DNA of 64,000 nt from Dichetophora obliterata (Eukaryota; Arthropoda; Insecta; Diptera; Sciomyzidae), in assembly GCA_963920525.1 (NCBI GenBank), contig OY986439.1:28468819-28532818 (forward strand), in the 5' to 3' direction. The position numbers and the translations under genes are program-made. Shown here one piece after another: positions 1-10,316 of this stretch (position 1 is the first letter of the stretch; every line of letters begins with the position of its first letter). A model generated the notes under the pieces. That model was given only the letters and a program-made list of their open reading frames with translations, was not told where the DNA came from and searched no databases.

Positions 1-1599
1 TCCTTTTTTTATGTGAAATTTATTTATATCCTATCTAGATTTGTTTCTGGTTTTTTCGTTGCTGGTTTATTTTCTGGTTCCAGTGTCCTTGTTGTTGTTT
101 TTGTTTATTGATGTCTTACTCAATATAAACTTGAGCTCGCTCCCTTTTCAATCTTCGAATAATATTGCTGTTGAAGTCTCATTTATGGGGTTGTCTACAG
201 GTTCGACACTCCAATTCTCTGTTTTTGCAAGGAGTAAAGGATTTTTTTTTATGCGTCTCTAGAATATATATTTTTATTTTTGTTGATTCATTTCCATTTT
301 TTTTTTCGTTGAACTGTCTGTTGAGTGTGTTCAAATGTTGATTCGATTCCAAATCGTTGCTCTCAAAGTACTCGTGTTTGGTTGAATAAATGAAGGATGG
401 ATATAAAAAGATAATAAAAAAGGATAACACGTTGCAATGTAATGTTATTTTTGTTTTATTACTACAAATATTTACAAGGTGACGGTTACTGAAAAATGAA
501 ATAGAGAAATAAATCGTTAACACATATAACGATTTCGAGCAATATTTTTGCTCCGATGTAACCAATGAAAATTTAATATATGATATAATAAAAAACCAAA
601 TTTAATACTCTCTATAAAGCTGAAGTCGATGATATACTCTGTTTTCTTTGAAATGCAAATTTTTTTGTATGTACATTTTCTACTAATCATGCACCCAGTA
701 TATTCATTATCCTTGCTTTGTGCTCTTGCTATGAAATATTTTCTTTTATTCGCATAAAATAAAAACACAAATAGATTTCTTCAAAGTGATAATCGCCATT
801 GTACAGATTCGCCGATATCAACACGTTAAATAAAAGACTGCCAAATAATTTCCTTTTTGATATTGTGTTCGGTGTAAAAGGTCTCATTATGTAGGGATTT
901 GATAAAAAATACAGACTACACTTTATGTTGGTACATAGATAAATCTGTGGTTTTGATGAAGTACTTTTCCAAGTCCTTGGACTAAAAATGAACTAAAAGA
1001 AGACCAAAACTTTGACACACAGTTCTAAGAAAACGATACGAGGGATAAGTATTTGGTGTTCGAAAAAAAACATAAGTTCCTTAAAGATTCGGTTCTCAAA
1101 TTATGACTCAATTAAAGTAAGATAACAGTAACTCAAAGTATCTTTCATTGCGCATCACTTCTTCTGCTGATCTTAAAAATACCCCTACCTTCCACTATTC
1201 TGGGGTCCCTCTCAAAAAAATCAAAAAATTATTCATTCCTTCCCGTGGGAAATTTTACTTAGTAAATATTTGCATACATTGCATAGAAAAGTGGGTTATA
1301 AAGAGTATCCGTAAGAGTTAAAGAAATAAGATTGACTCTTATGTTTAAAATTCTAGCTCAAATAATTTTCTTATATGGTTTAGCAGTTTTCGGATAGCAA
1401 AAATTTATTTTTTTCGACGCTCATTGTTTTGCACATCAATGTTACAGTATCTTTCTAATGATATATGATTTATTAATTTCTTATTTAATAAATACTAAAA
1501 AAGTGTAAAACAACCTTCGTTATAAGCGCATAATATATTGAGATGTGAAAAGAGTACGACAATATTTGATGTTCACGTATTAATATAAATAAAAAAATA
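1..1599. other. AT-rich non-coding DNA, probably netrin intron
   Basis: No exon, RNA gene or bounded transposon is recognisable here. The stretch is AT-rich and its short ORFs have no family signature. Because the first exon at 1969 begins with an acceptor site and continues a split codon, this stretch is most simply part of the preceding netrin intron. Confidence 0.5.
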
Positions 1600-1793
1600 A
1601 ATAAATAAACTGGCCATTTCAGTCCTTGGAAGGACTTTGACCTAGCTTCTATGGATCAATTGTGTTGTGCGTGTTATTAAATGTTTGATCACAAATGACT
1701 GAGAACTGGACCTACGTGTTTAATGCCGACTCCGAACGGCTTATGTTCTCAAGAAGCTTTACATGGCATATTTTACTCTCTGAGGTTTGCCAT
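1600..1793 (-). repeat. SINE copy A, head-truncated
   Basis: This segment matches 3198-3390 nearly base for base (shared blocks include the tail-side TGGCCATTTCAG, a TTGATCACAAATGA-like block and CCGACTCCGAACGGC). It stops before the tRNA-like head present in the second copy, as expected for a 5'-truncated retroposed SINE whose 5' end points to the right. It lies about 175 bp upstream of the netrin exon, in the intron. No clear target duplication was found. Assignment rests on similarity to the complete copy at 3195-3521. Confidence 0.7.
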
Positions 1794-1968
1794 TAATATA
1801 ACTATAAAATTATTATTTAGCAAAGCACTCAAAATTTTTATGACTCAAAAACTGTGGGTAATAATGTCTTTCAAAAATTGTTAAAGTAATATGAAATATA
1901 AATTAAGGTTTTTATTCTCTCTTACAAAAATTATTTTATCTAAATATCCTCCTTTATTTTTTTTTCAG

Positions 1969-2157
1969 TGTGCCAATGCAATGGACACGCCCGTCGCTGT
2001 CGCTTCAACTTAGAGCTATATAAACTTTCTGGACGCATTTCCGGTGGCGTTTGCTATAACTGTCAACATGACACCACTGGACGTTACTGTCATTATTGTC
2101 GCGAAGGCTATTACAGGGATGCAACAAAACCGCTTAATCATCGAAAAGTATGCAAAC
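1969..2157 (+). CDS. Netrin exon: laminin-type EGF repeat (LE2)
   Basis: Internal exon of a netrin, the secreted axon-guidance ligand of Frazzled/DCC and UNC5 receptors. A pyrimidine tract and AG end at 1968; the donor GTAAGT begins at 2158. The exon opens with two bases of a split codon and encodes about 62 residues with the eight cysteines of a laminin EGF repeat: C-x-C, HARRC, GGVCYNC, GRYCHYC and [17 protein letters not shown] and HCHYC-like motifs are hallmarks of the second EGF repeat (V-2) of netrins. The last base of the exon forms an Arg codon with the exon at 9281. The laminin-N domain and first EGF repeat are not in the window. Which fly paralogue (NetA or NetB) this is cannot be decided from this half. 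Confidence 0.93.
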
Positions 2158-2455
2158 GTAAGTAGAATATAAAACAAACAGAACTTTAACGAAAACTACG
2201 GATTTTTCCCCCGCCACAAAGAAGAATCTCTCCAAAATTGAAATTAAATTATATTTCTGCATCGCCTTCCAGCAAACTGTCAGTCAATAGTTATCCTTAT
2301 GACAAAAAAAAAAAACAGCAGCAGCGACGATTAAATTGGACTAAGCCGCAGGCAGAGAAAAATAACAAAAAAACCATGACGAAAGACTGCCAAAAGGCCC
2401 AACCAAAATAGACGAGACGATAGCAACTTGACGAACGTCTGCACGCATTACGGAT

Positions 2456-2821
2456 TAGAGAAGAGCGGTCCGGTGATTTTTCAGGAACGGCGTTCTCAGT
2501 GAACGTGATTTTGAAATCGCCGTTCTTTTATATAGTGACCGTGATCACGTTATTTTATAACTAAAAAAAATACATATGCAAGTATGTAGTTATGAGAGAT
2601 GAATGAAATAACATTAAAACTCATACCAAGTTGCTCATGGTATGCTTACTTGAGAGACAGAGACAAAGAATTCTCGCAAACAAGAAATCACTGCAAACGC
2701 CATAAGACAAAAGTTAAAAAAAACTGAATCACTGATCACGGTTTCTGAAAGTATTTCATCACCGCAGTTACCAGTGATCACGGTGACTAAATCACCGGTA
2801 TCAAAAAATCGCTCATCTCTG
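2456..2821. mobile_element. Non-autonomous hAT element (MITE)
   Basis: It is flanked by the perfect 8-bp duplication TTACGGAT (2448-2455 and 2822-2829), the size made by hAT transposases. The termini are inverted: TAGAGAAGAGCG at the left, and CAGAGATGAGCG read from the right. The uninterrupted relative at 58535-58978 has a single TTACGGAT at this place, which independently shows the empty site. The interior holds repeated GTGATCACGGT-like motifs and no ORF. Confidence 0.88.
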
Positions 2822-3010
2822 TTACGGATGTTTACGGATTTAACCCAAAATGAAACGACCCAGTAGGGAAAGTTATCATTATTGAACTAATTATATAATG
2901 ATTACTTGGTAATGGAAGGTGCTTCCCTGCTGTATTACAACACGCACAAATAAGGCATTATTTTAATATGGGCTTGTCATAGGCGGTAATGTGTGGTGCT
3001 TACTATTAGC

Positions 3011-3194
3011 ATTACCTATAAGTCACAGGTCAACAACTTACCACCTGCATTACCAATAAGTCAGAGGGCAACTACTTACCACCTTTATTACCTATAAGTA
3101 AGAGGTCAACTACTTACCTTCAGTATTACCTATAAGTCAGAGGGCAGAATGTAACTCATTACATCCAGTATTACTTATAGCTCAAAGAGTACCT
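3011..3194. repeat. 38-bp tandem repeat, about 4.5 units
   Basis: Units begin with ATTACCTATAAGT or close variants at 3011, 3049, 3087, 3125 and 3170, giving spacings of 38, 38, 38 and 45 bp. The interior of each unit carries a variant of AGAGGTCAACTACTTACC. The SINE at 3195 landed in the last unit and duplicated part of it. Confidence 0.85.
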
Positions 3195-3521
3195 AAAAAA
3201 AAATAAACTGGCCATTTCAGCCCTTGGAAGGACTTTGACCTAGCTGCTATTGATCTGTTGTGTTGTGCGTGTTATTAAATGTTTGATCACAAATGACCGA
3301 GAACTGGACCTACGTGTTTTATGCCGACTCCGAACGGCTTATGTTCTCAAGAATGGCAATTTTTACTCTCTAGGTTTGCCATTGTCTGCAGAGAGGTGAC
3401 GACCGAACAGAAAAATTCATTTAATTAAAAAAACTTTCTGTCTGAGCTGGAATTGAACCCGGGCTACCGCAGTTCTTAAGCTTAGGGGCCACACACTCTA
3501 CCCACTAGGCTACGGCCGCCA
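3195..3521 (-). mobile_element. tRNA-derived SINE, complete copy
   Basis: Read on the minus strand, the element starts at about 3521 with a tRNA-like head. An internal-promoter A box lies at 3501-3512 (TAGCCTAGTGGG on that strand) and a B box at 3449-3459 (GGTTCAATTCC), the usual arrangement for RNA polymerase III. A body of about 200 bp shared with 1600-1793 follows and ends in an A/T-rich tail. A direct repeat CAAAGAGTACCT (13 bp with the next A) flanks it at 3183-3194 and 3522-3533, as expected for LINE-assisted retroposition. The head is probably not a functional tRNA gene, because the region between the boxes does not fold as a clear anticodon arm by eye. Confidence 0.88.
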
Positions 3522-4188
3522 CAAAGAGTACCTACTCAGCTTTATTACTGCCAAAAAGAGTACTCGTTGTTTTATTTCAGTTGAAATTATTTTTTTATTA
3601 TTAAATTATGCCTACACACAATTAAATCAAAAATTTTTCAAAAAACAAAAAAGTAAAGTTATATACAAAAATTTTAAAAAACTTAAAAAAAAATCCAAAA
3701 ATGAATTTTTGTATTAAAAAATTAGAAATTTTTAAATAAATAATAAAAAAAATTAAAACTCATTAAACATTCAAATTACAAATTAATAATAGCTATTAGT
3801 TAGACTTTTTTTAAAACATTTATTTGTAAAGAAAATAATTGTGCAGTTTTGTAAGCCCTTTTTAAGTTCTATTTCAAATTTCTCCATCGTATAGCCCTCT
3901 TTTAAACATGCTTCTGTAATTAAATATATATAATACTTGTTTCGAAGTAATCATTTGAGATGACATTGCACTTTGAAAAAAAAAAAGGTAATAAATATCC
4001 ACCCAGGAAACTTGAGGCAATTCTTACCACAAAGCATTTGGACTCTTTTTTTGAGGTCTCTGATCTGTCTTTAATGGTTGATTTTAAATTTTTTCTTTAT
4101 CATCATGTTATTTATTTATTTATTTATTTCAGTCTACTGATTATGTATCTTACAGACTATTACAAAGATAACTTAATAAAGTATGCCA

Positions 4189-6040
4189 TTAATTAAAGAG
4201 TATAAATAAATTTAGTCTAAAACGTTCTTCATCAACATTAAAATTAAGAATTGGAGAGATCGTATTACATAACCATAAGCATCTTGCGACTGGCTCATTA
4301 TATGCATAATTTGTCGCGTGCGTTGTCTCACAAAACCGACGGTTTACTCTCAAATCCCTAGGAGCAACATAACTTTGAAAAAGGTCAGATAGTTCGGGAC
4401 AGACTAATTTTCCACTTAGTAATTTATACACAAACATTATAGAGAAAAATTATATTCTATCCTCTAATGATTGTAAACCAAGTAGCTTGCGCCTGGCTAC
4501 GTAAGAGGGCATAATATCTGACCATTGCATTTTTGAAAATGTGTATTTCGTAAAAAGTTTTTGAATTTGTTCAATGCGATTATATTGATTATATTATATA
4601 TTCAATGCGAACATTATAATACGAGTTCCATACAACTGAACAGTAATCCAGTCTACTTCGCACAAATGCCACATACAAAGCTTTAAAAGATGAATGATAA
4701 TAAAATCTATATGAGCGTTGAATTTTAATTTAACATCAAATATAACTCCTAAATCTTTTATTTTATATTGACGGTTTAAACAATAGCTATCTTAGTTATA
4801 ATTAAAAATAACTGGATTTGACTTCATGGTAAATGAAATCAAATTGCATTTATTTTTATTTAAATAAAGATTATTTCTACTACACCAACCTTGAAGACTA
4901 GTCAAATCGTCTTGAAGCTTTAAGCAGTCCGAAATATTAACTACTTTAAGAAATAGCTTAACATCGTCGTCAAACATAAGACATTGCGAATGCTTCATAA
5001 ATTGTGGTAGATCATTTATTAAAATCAAAAAGAGTAAGGGTCCACAATGGGAGCCTTGTGGAACACCAGATGTTGCATTTATAATAAAATTTGATCGATA
5101 TGAATCTATTTGAACAAATAATTTTCTTTCACGTAAATAACTACCAAAAAATTTTAATAGAGAATCTTTTATCCCGAACTTTTGGAGTTTATAGAGTAAA
5201 ATATTGTGATCAATCTTATCGAAAGCTTTAGAAAAATCAGAGAATGCTGTTCCATTGCTTTTGAAATTCGATTTGTAATCAACAATAAGTTCGAAAAAGT
5301 TGACTTTCCTGGTAAAAATCCATGTTGACATTTTCTTATAACGTTATGAATATGAGTGTATTACTTTTTTTTTAAGTATATTGTCAAATATTTTAGCAAA
5401 AACGCCTTGCTTAACGATAGCTCGATAATTAGTTACATCACAACGATTTCCTGATTTAAAAATAGGTTCAATTGCACATATCTTTTAGCTATCAAGAAAT
5501 TCACCATTTTTAAGGCATACTTTGTACAGAAACAAAAGAGGTTTTATAATACTTTTGGAACAACGTTTAAAGAAAGCAGGTGGGAATCCATCCATTCCAA
5601 TTAAAAAAGAGTTTTTCAAATCTGAAATTGCTGCTTCTATATCAGTTTCTAATAAATCAAAGTTTCCAATATTTTTAATATTAGGACGATCAAAATTAAA
5701 GAAAGTATTTGTATTTGTATGTGTTTCATACACATTTTGAAAGTATTTTAAAAATAAGATACAACTATCTAAAACATTACTTGATTTTAAATCTTCATAT
5801 TCCATAACACTAGGGAATCCATTTGATTTTTGTTTGTCTTTAATGAAATGCCAAAAAAACCGACGGATTTTTTGTAAGGTTTGATTTTATATTTAAAATA
5901 TATTGTTTGTTTAAAAATTTATGGAGGAAATCAAATTCTTTTCTGATACGAATAAAAAAACGTCTGTCATTGTTTCCTATAATTAATAAATTTTCAGAAA
6001 CTTCTGTCGGAGTTAAATTTATTTTTCTTAGCTTCAAAAT
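4189..6040 (-). pseudogene. Decayed LINE (Jockey/CR1-type) reverse transcriptase
   Basis: Minus-strand fragments in different frames read in order as one non-LTR retrotransposon. 5840-6037 is a pre-RT linker. 5485-5805 is the RT N-terminus (GMDGFPPAFFKR, matching the usual GPDGIP box). 4792-5331 is the RT core, with DFSKAFDKIDHN (motif A), SGVPQGSHCGPLLF (motif B) and a catalytic box read as MFDDDVK in place of YADD. 4189-4437 matches the C-terminal tail of such proteins. Stops and frameshifts separate the pieces, so it is dead. It resembles the better kept copies at 57-61.7 kb but is clearly diverged from them. It sits inside the netrin intron, antisense to the gene. Confidence 0.85.
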
Positions 6041-6966
6041 ATATCTTCCTTTTTTAAATAGCCGAGCTTACTTTCTTTTGCCTATGCCCTTATTATAATA
6101 GTAAATATATAAATATTTCTTTTACAAAAGGATATAACAATAATTGAAATTTGGATTTCCAATCACACTTACCGTATTTCTTTTTAATGTTTTGTTTTAT
6201 TTCACTTTATAATATAAATTTTATCAACCGAACGCATGCAAATCACTTTGAACACTAAAGATCTAGAAATTGTACTTTACGCATCGAAACCGGTCTCAAA
6301 ACAGAGCAATAATTGAATGCGCATTTTCTTTTATTCTCTTATTTGTTGTCGTTTTTATTTGAGGAGTCAAAAACATGTATTAAGTTGAAAAACTCTCACT
6401 GACATAACAAAAATAAAATGTATTTTTTTTTTTTTGTTAAATTATCAGGTGTTACAGCTTAGGTTATTTATTTTCAAATCGTAAGCGAGGAAGTAAGGTT
6501 TTAAGTTGATAGGCTAAATTCACGGCTGTTTTTACGGGGCATTTTATTTGACATTATTTATTTACAAATTGTAAGCAAAGGCGTAAAACATGTGCTTACA
6601 ATATAACTAGTTACTGAGCTAGTTATAGCAGTAATGACTTCTCATTTCCCCACTGGGGAGTTGCGGAATCAGCTGCTCAGTTGGCAATCGAATGTTATTT
6701 ATTTTTTAATTTGTGCATTGTTGAGTTTTTAATAAACATATGTAAAAAATGAGTGCATTAGAAACAAATTCATGAAAATAAAATAAAAACGACGAGTTGC
6801 TAGGCTAGCAGTTCGGTTCTTACGGAATAATACGTCTTGTCAAACTGTTTCGTTTAGTTTCGTTCTGTTATGTTTGCTCATTTTGGGTAACTTCATAAAA
6901 ATGTATTTAACCGAACACTTATATTTTTACTCGTCACGAAGCAACTCGTCTATTTTGGTTGGTCCT

Positions 6967-7899
6967 TAACTTTCAATTTAATCGAATACGTATTTGGACA
7001 CATTGAAACGTGGTGACATCAATTTTCAAACTATTTTTGATACACACTTTAAATACTGACGAACGAAGCGAATTATTGTAAACGATTTAAAAGATTTGTT
7101 TTGGGGCACAAGAAAAAAGAAAAGTCATTCAAAAAATACCAAAGTAAAGGAACGAAAAGAAAAACTTTTCAATTTAGTACCGCAAATAATACTATATTGT
7201 AGGTATGTCTAGCATATATTTAGGTGGTTGTTTGACTTGCGTTTATTTACGAGCCGTCAGTAGGTGTGGAGCGCATTAAGATAAGAGCTGCATTTTTTTT
7301 TATTAGTCCGTTTCATATTAAATCATAAAAAGTTTACTGTAAATGTTAAATGGCTTTTTAATTACTTGCAGCCTTAAAAATGTTGGGATTAGCCAAGAAG
7401 ACCTACATGTGTAATAATTTTAAATTTAATAGATTTGGTAGTAATTTTTGGAGAACTTGATGATCTATATTTATAGCTTGTTATGTTAAAATAACATGAC
7501 CTGATTTTGGGTTGCTTTTCGGAAGTCAACAAGTTTATTTTTATGTTGTTGCTTTATACAATAGATAAAAACTTTGCAATGCTTTTTTGAGAAACTATAA
7601 AATTGAGCTGTTAATGTTCTAAGATTGTGACATTGAATTATGGAGAAAATTTGCATTCTTGTGCGTTGTTTTAACTTTTAAGTACTTTAAAAAAATTTGG
7701 TTAAAAATTAAAGTATGTATTTTTAGGTTAAATTTATGTATAATAAATTTTTTTTTGAGGTGGCGTAATATTGGTTATATTTGGATATAACCAACGCATT
7801 TCCAGTATACAAACAAAATCATTTAAAAAAAGTGAGTTTACTTCTTTAAAAGAAAGAAGGTTTGAATTTTATCAAAAAAAAATATGTTTATGTTACTTT
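6967..7899. other. Netrin intron, no feature seen
   Basis: AT-rich intronic DNA between the right end of the split MITE and the 243-bp repeat. No exon, bounded transposon or RNA gene is evident. Confidence 0.5.
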
Positions 7900-8490
7900 C
7901 AGTCGGAATAATTAGTTAGCGACCCATTTTTGGCATACCATATTTTTGCCAGTTTCGAATTCATAATAATACAAAAAATTAAGGTGGCAACCCTATCCAC
8001 CATTTTGAATTTTGAATTTTCTAACTTCAGATTCGAAATCAGTGACTCCTTAACACTGTTAAATAATGTTTAAAATTCTTAAAAATACTTATTATTAGGT
8101 GGCAGCCCTATTATTTCAAAACTTTATCATTTTGAAATTCTGGCCACGGATTCGGATTCAGCGACCCATTTTTGGTGCACCATTTATTTTGGCAGCCCCG
8201 AATTCGTAAAAATGTAGAATATTAAGGTGGCAACCCTATCCGCCATCTTGAATTTAAAAATTTTGAGTTCAGATTCGAAATCAGTAACCTCCCAATACTG
8301 TTCCCTCATGTTTAAAATTCTTAAAATAAAACATTTTTAGGTGGCAGCCCTATGTGTAGAAAAATTTTCGAATTTTGAAATTCTGACAACGGATTCGGAT
8401 TCAGCGACCCATTTTTACCCTTAAGTTCGCGCCAGCCCCGAATTCGTAAAAATAAAAAAATTAAGGTGGCAACCTTATCCAACTCCAGTT
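7900..8490. repeat. 243-bp tandem repeat, about 2.4 units
   Basis: The block AGCGACCCATTTTT recurs at 7918, 8160 and 8403 (spacing 242-243 bp). Each unit also holds AAGGTGGCAACCCTATC, GATTCGAAATCAGT and GGTGGCAGCCCTA, so a half-unit similarity exists within the period. Units differ by scattered substitutions, so the duplication is not recent. Confidence 0.85.
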
Positions 8491-9280
8491 CTCCCAAAGG
8501 ATCCATTTTGTTATACTTTTTTTCTTTTATTTTTTAAAACTTTTTTGTCAAACCTCTTTTTTCAGAATTTCATTAAAAATTAAAAGAGCTGCGTCTGTTT
8601 ACATATTTTGACACCAAGTAAATAAAAAATATTAAAATGGGAGTGATGAGAGCGAATTTAAAACCTTAACTCACCAATTTTCACGAGTTAAGTATTTCTG
8701 GGGTTAAGCTATCTCACCACCATTTTTATCTCCAGCTTGAAGAGTTAAATGCTTAACTCACTGTGTACAAATGAAAAACTGGAAAAATCATGGAATTAAC
8801 TCGGGGATAAATTTATCTCTTTGTGAACAAAATGGCCCTAAGAGTAATTTTTAATTCCTTGAAAACCAAAAAATATGATAGCTTTATTCATAACGTTGCA
8901 AAATAAATTGATAAAAAGTGACATAAGTTATAAGACTTTATGTGATATAAGTTTCAGCAATTTAGATTTTAAATACATATTAATATTCATTACTTTTATC
9001 TCATACCAAGATTAGAAGTTTAAAAAAAAATGCTTGTTTAGCATTTAAAAGAAGTTTAAAATATATTTAAAAATCTAAGGTTTTCTCTAAAAAAAACAAG
9101 AAACATACGTTTGTTGATAGTTAATCACAAAAAAATAAATGGTATTGTAACTCATTCCTTGTATACATATCATCAGTACCTTTAGTATTCTTTTGAACAC
9201 ACAGGTTTTTCTAAAATGTTTTCTATAACTGTTTCGTTTAAAATTTATTAAATAATAGTTACATTTATTTAATTCATTAG
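8491..9280. other. Netrin intron, acceptor-proximal part
   Basis: AT-rich intron leading to the acceptor AATTCATTAG at 9280. No transposon ends or coding motifs were recognised. Confidence 0.5.
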
Positions 9281-9430
9281 GTTGTGACTGCCATCCTGTT
9301 GGTTCGACTGGAAAAACCTGCAATCATCTCAGTGGTCAATGTCCTTGCAAGGAAGGTGTCATTGGACTAACTTGCAATCGCTGTGCACGCGGTTATCAGC
9401 AGACCAGATCACATGTTGCACCCTGTATAA
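9281..9430 (+). CDS. Netrin exon: laminin-type EGF repeat (LE3)
   Basis: Third EGF repeat (V-3) of the netrin. The acceptor AG ends at 9280 and the donor GTAAGT begins at 9431. The first two bases complete the Arg codon begun in the exon at 1969. The translation contains [22 protein letters not shown] and [12 protein letters not shown] and ends VAPCI, with all eight cysteines of the fold. GYQQSRS/TRS-x-APCIK is the conserved netrin sequence closing this domain. The V-3 region is known in vertebrate netrins to take part in receptor binding. The last base begins a Lys codon finished in the linker exon at 9698. Confidence 0.95.
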
Positions 9431-9448
9431 GTAAGTGAAAATATAATA

Positions 9449-9605
9449 GGGCAGTTCACGATCTTGTTGCATCGTTGCAAATGCAACATAAACAGCTTTT
9501 ACAAAAACAAAAAGCATTGAAAAGCTTTTGCAACATATGCTTTTTGTTTTTATAAAATCTGTTTATTTTGCATTTGCAACGATGCAACAAGATCGTGAAC
9601 TGCCC
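9449..9605. mobile_element. Short palindromic MITE in a netrin intron
   Basis: The first ~38 bases (starting GGGCAGTTCACGATC) recur in inverted form at the end (GATCGTGAACTGCCC), and the arms continue into the A/T-rich centre, so the 157-bp unit could fold almost completely. TA lies on both sides, which would fit a Tc1/mariner-type target, but with only two bases that is weak. It fills most of the 267-bp intron between the EGF and linker exons. Confidence 0.8.
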
Positions 9606-9697
9606 TAATGTTACACAGTAAAGAATTATTTGATATAAAAATTAATTTTTTATAGAAGTATATTATTATTGTATTTATATAATATTTTATTTCATAG

Positions 9698-9784
9698 AAA
9701 TACCCAGCAAGTCAAATATGATACAAGCAGAAAGCGCAGGAAGCGAGTACAAAGAGCCGCAACAAGATGATGAAATGAAAAAAT
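9698..9784 (+). CDS. Netrin linker exon between EGF and NTR domains
   Basis: Short exon (87 nt). The acceptor TTTCATAG ends at 9697 and the donor GTGAGA begins at 9785. It encodes a hydrophilic, acidic and Gln-rich stretch after KIPSKS, without cysteines, and joins in frame on both sides. In netrins the segment between the third EGF repeat and the NTR domain is a low-complexity linker of variable length, starting IKIP, which is what is seen here. The exon is poorly conserved by nature, so the call rests on splice sites, phase and position. Confidence 0.85.
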
Positions 9785-9892
9785 GTGAGAAATTTATTGA
9801 ATATAAAACCTTTTTTCTGCGATGCACCACTTTTTTAAAAGACATATTTAAAAAAAAAAAAAATTCAAATAATATTGTTTATTTCTCTTTAG

Positions 9893-9958
9893 ATTGCGGC
9901 AAATGCAAGGCCAGTCCACGGAAATTAAATTTGAATAAATTCTGCATGGAGGATTACG
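9893..9958 (+). CDS. Netrin exon: start of the NTR domain
   Basis: Exon of 66 nt. The acceptor CTCTTTAG ends at 9892 and the donor GTAGGT begins at 9959. It encodes YCGKCKASPRKLNLNKFCMEDY, supplying the first three of the six cysteines of the C-terminal netrin-like (NTR) module. The KY/FC-x-x-DYA pattern is typical of netrins. Its last base forms an Ala codon with the next exon. Confidence 0.92.
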
Positions 9959-10084
9959 GTAGGTTATCCCATATTTTATTGGCTCTTGAATTTTTATGGC
10001 AATAGCTTGTTCGATGATGCACATTTTTTGCACCTGTTGCTAAAAAAAGCTTTCGTTTATTTTTACTGCTATTGTTTTTCACAG

Positions 10085-10316
10085 CAATTATGGCCAAAGT
10101 AATCGGTCACGACCGCGCCACACAGGATATCAACACCGACAAGTATTCCATCGAACGGCAAAACGAAATCTACAAATACGAAATCAACATACAAACGATA
10201 TTCAAGAGGAATGCAATGTCCGGTACCACCAGCTCGTTGCTGGGACGCGGACATATGGTGTGGTTGGTGCCGCGCAAAAACATCGAGTGCCAGTGTCCCA
10301 AAATAAAAATGAACAA
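10085..10316 (+). CDS. Netrin exon: core of the NTR domain
   Basis: The acceptor TTTTCACAG ends at 10084 and the donor GTAAGTG begins at 10317. The exon encodes AIMAKVIGHDRA, a basic beta-strand region (YEINIQTIFKRN), a GRGHMVWLVPRKNIECQCPKIK stretch and MNK. The paired cysteines of ECQCPKIK correspond to CKCPKIK in other netrins. The NTR (domain C) of netrins is strongly basic and binds heparan-sulfate-type matrix, and the many Lys/Arg here agree. The phase fits the terminal exon exactly. Confidence 0.95.

Larger units (their letters stand above)
2859..6657. mobile_element. Composite insertion with CCCAGTRGGGAAA termini
   Basis: The left end reads CCCAGTAGGGAAAG; the right end, read inverted, is CCCAGTGGGGAAAT. 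The insertion interrupts the 2395-6966 MITE, whose two halves rejoin outside it when compared with 58535-58978. It carries 38-bp tandem repeats, a SINE (3195-3521) and decayed LINE sequence (4189-6040). No convincing target duplication is visible and the superfamily is unassigned. Confidence 0.6.
2395..6966. mobile_element. MITE (AGGCCCAACC family), copy 1, split by insertions
   Basis: The left end (AGGCCCAACCAAAATAGACG) and the right end (CGTCTATTTTGGTTGG then TCCT) are inverted and match the ends of an uninterrupted 444-bp relative at 58535-58978. Internal blocks also match: the left flank to about 2858 and the right flank from about 6658 are contiguous in the relative. The copy here is expanded to about 4.6 kb by a hAT MITE (2456-2821) and by a larger composite (2859-6657). 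No protein is encoded by the MITE itself. It lies inside the netrin intron. Confidence 0.8.

Noticed and set aside
179..768. Two minus-strand ORFs of 83 and 128 codons
   Set aside because: Composition is typical of random AT-rich DNA, and there are no motifs, splice context or repeats to support them.
3440..3521. A tRNA gene on the minus strand
   Set aside because: A and B boxes are present but the sequence is followed by a ~200-bp SINE body and flanked by a retroposition duplication, so it is a SINE head rather than a stand-alone tRNA gene.
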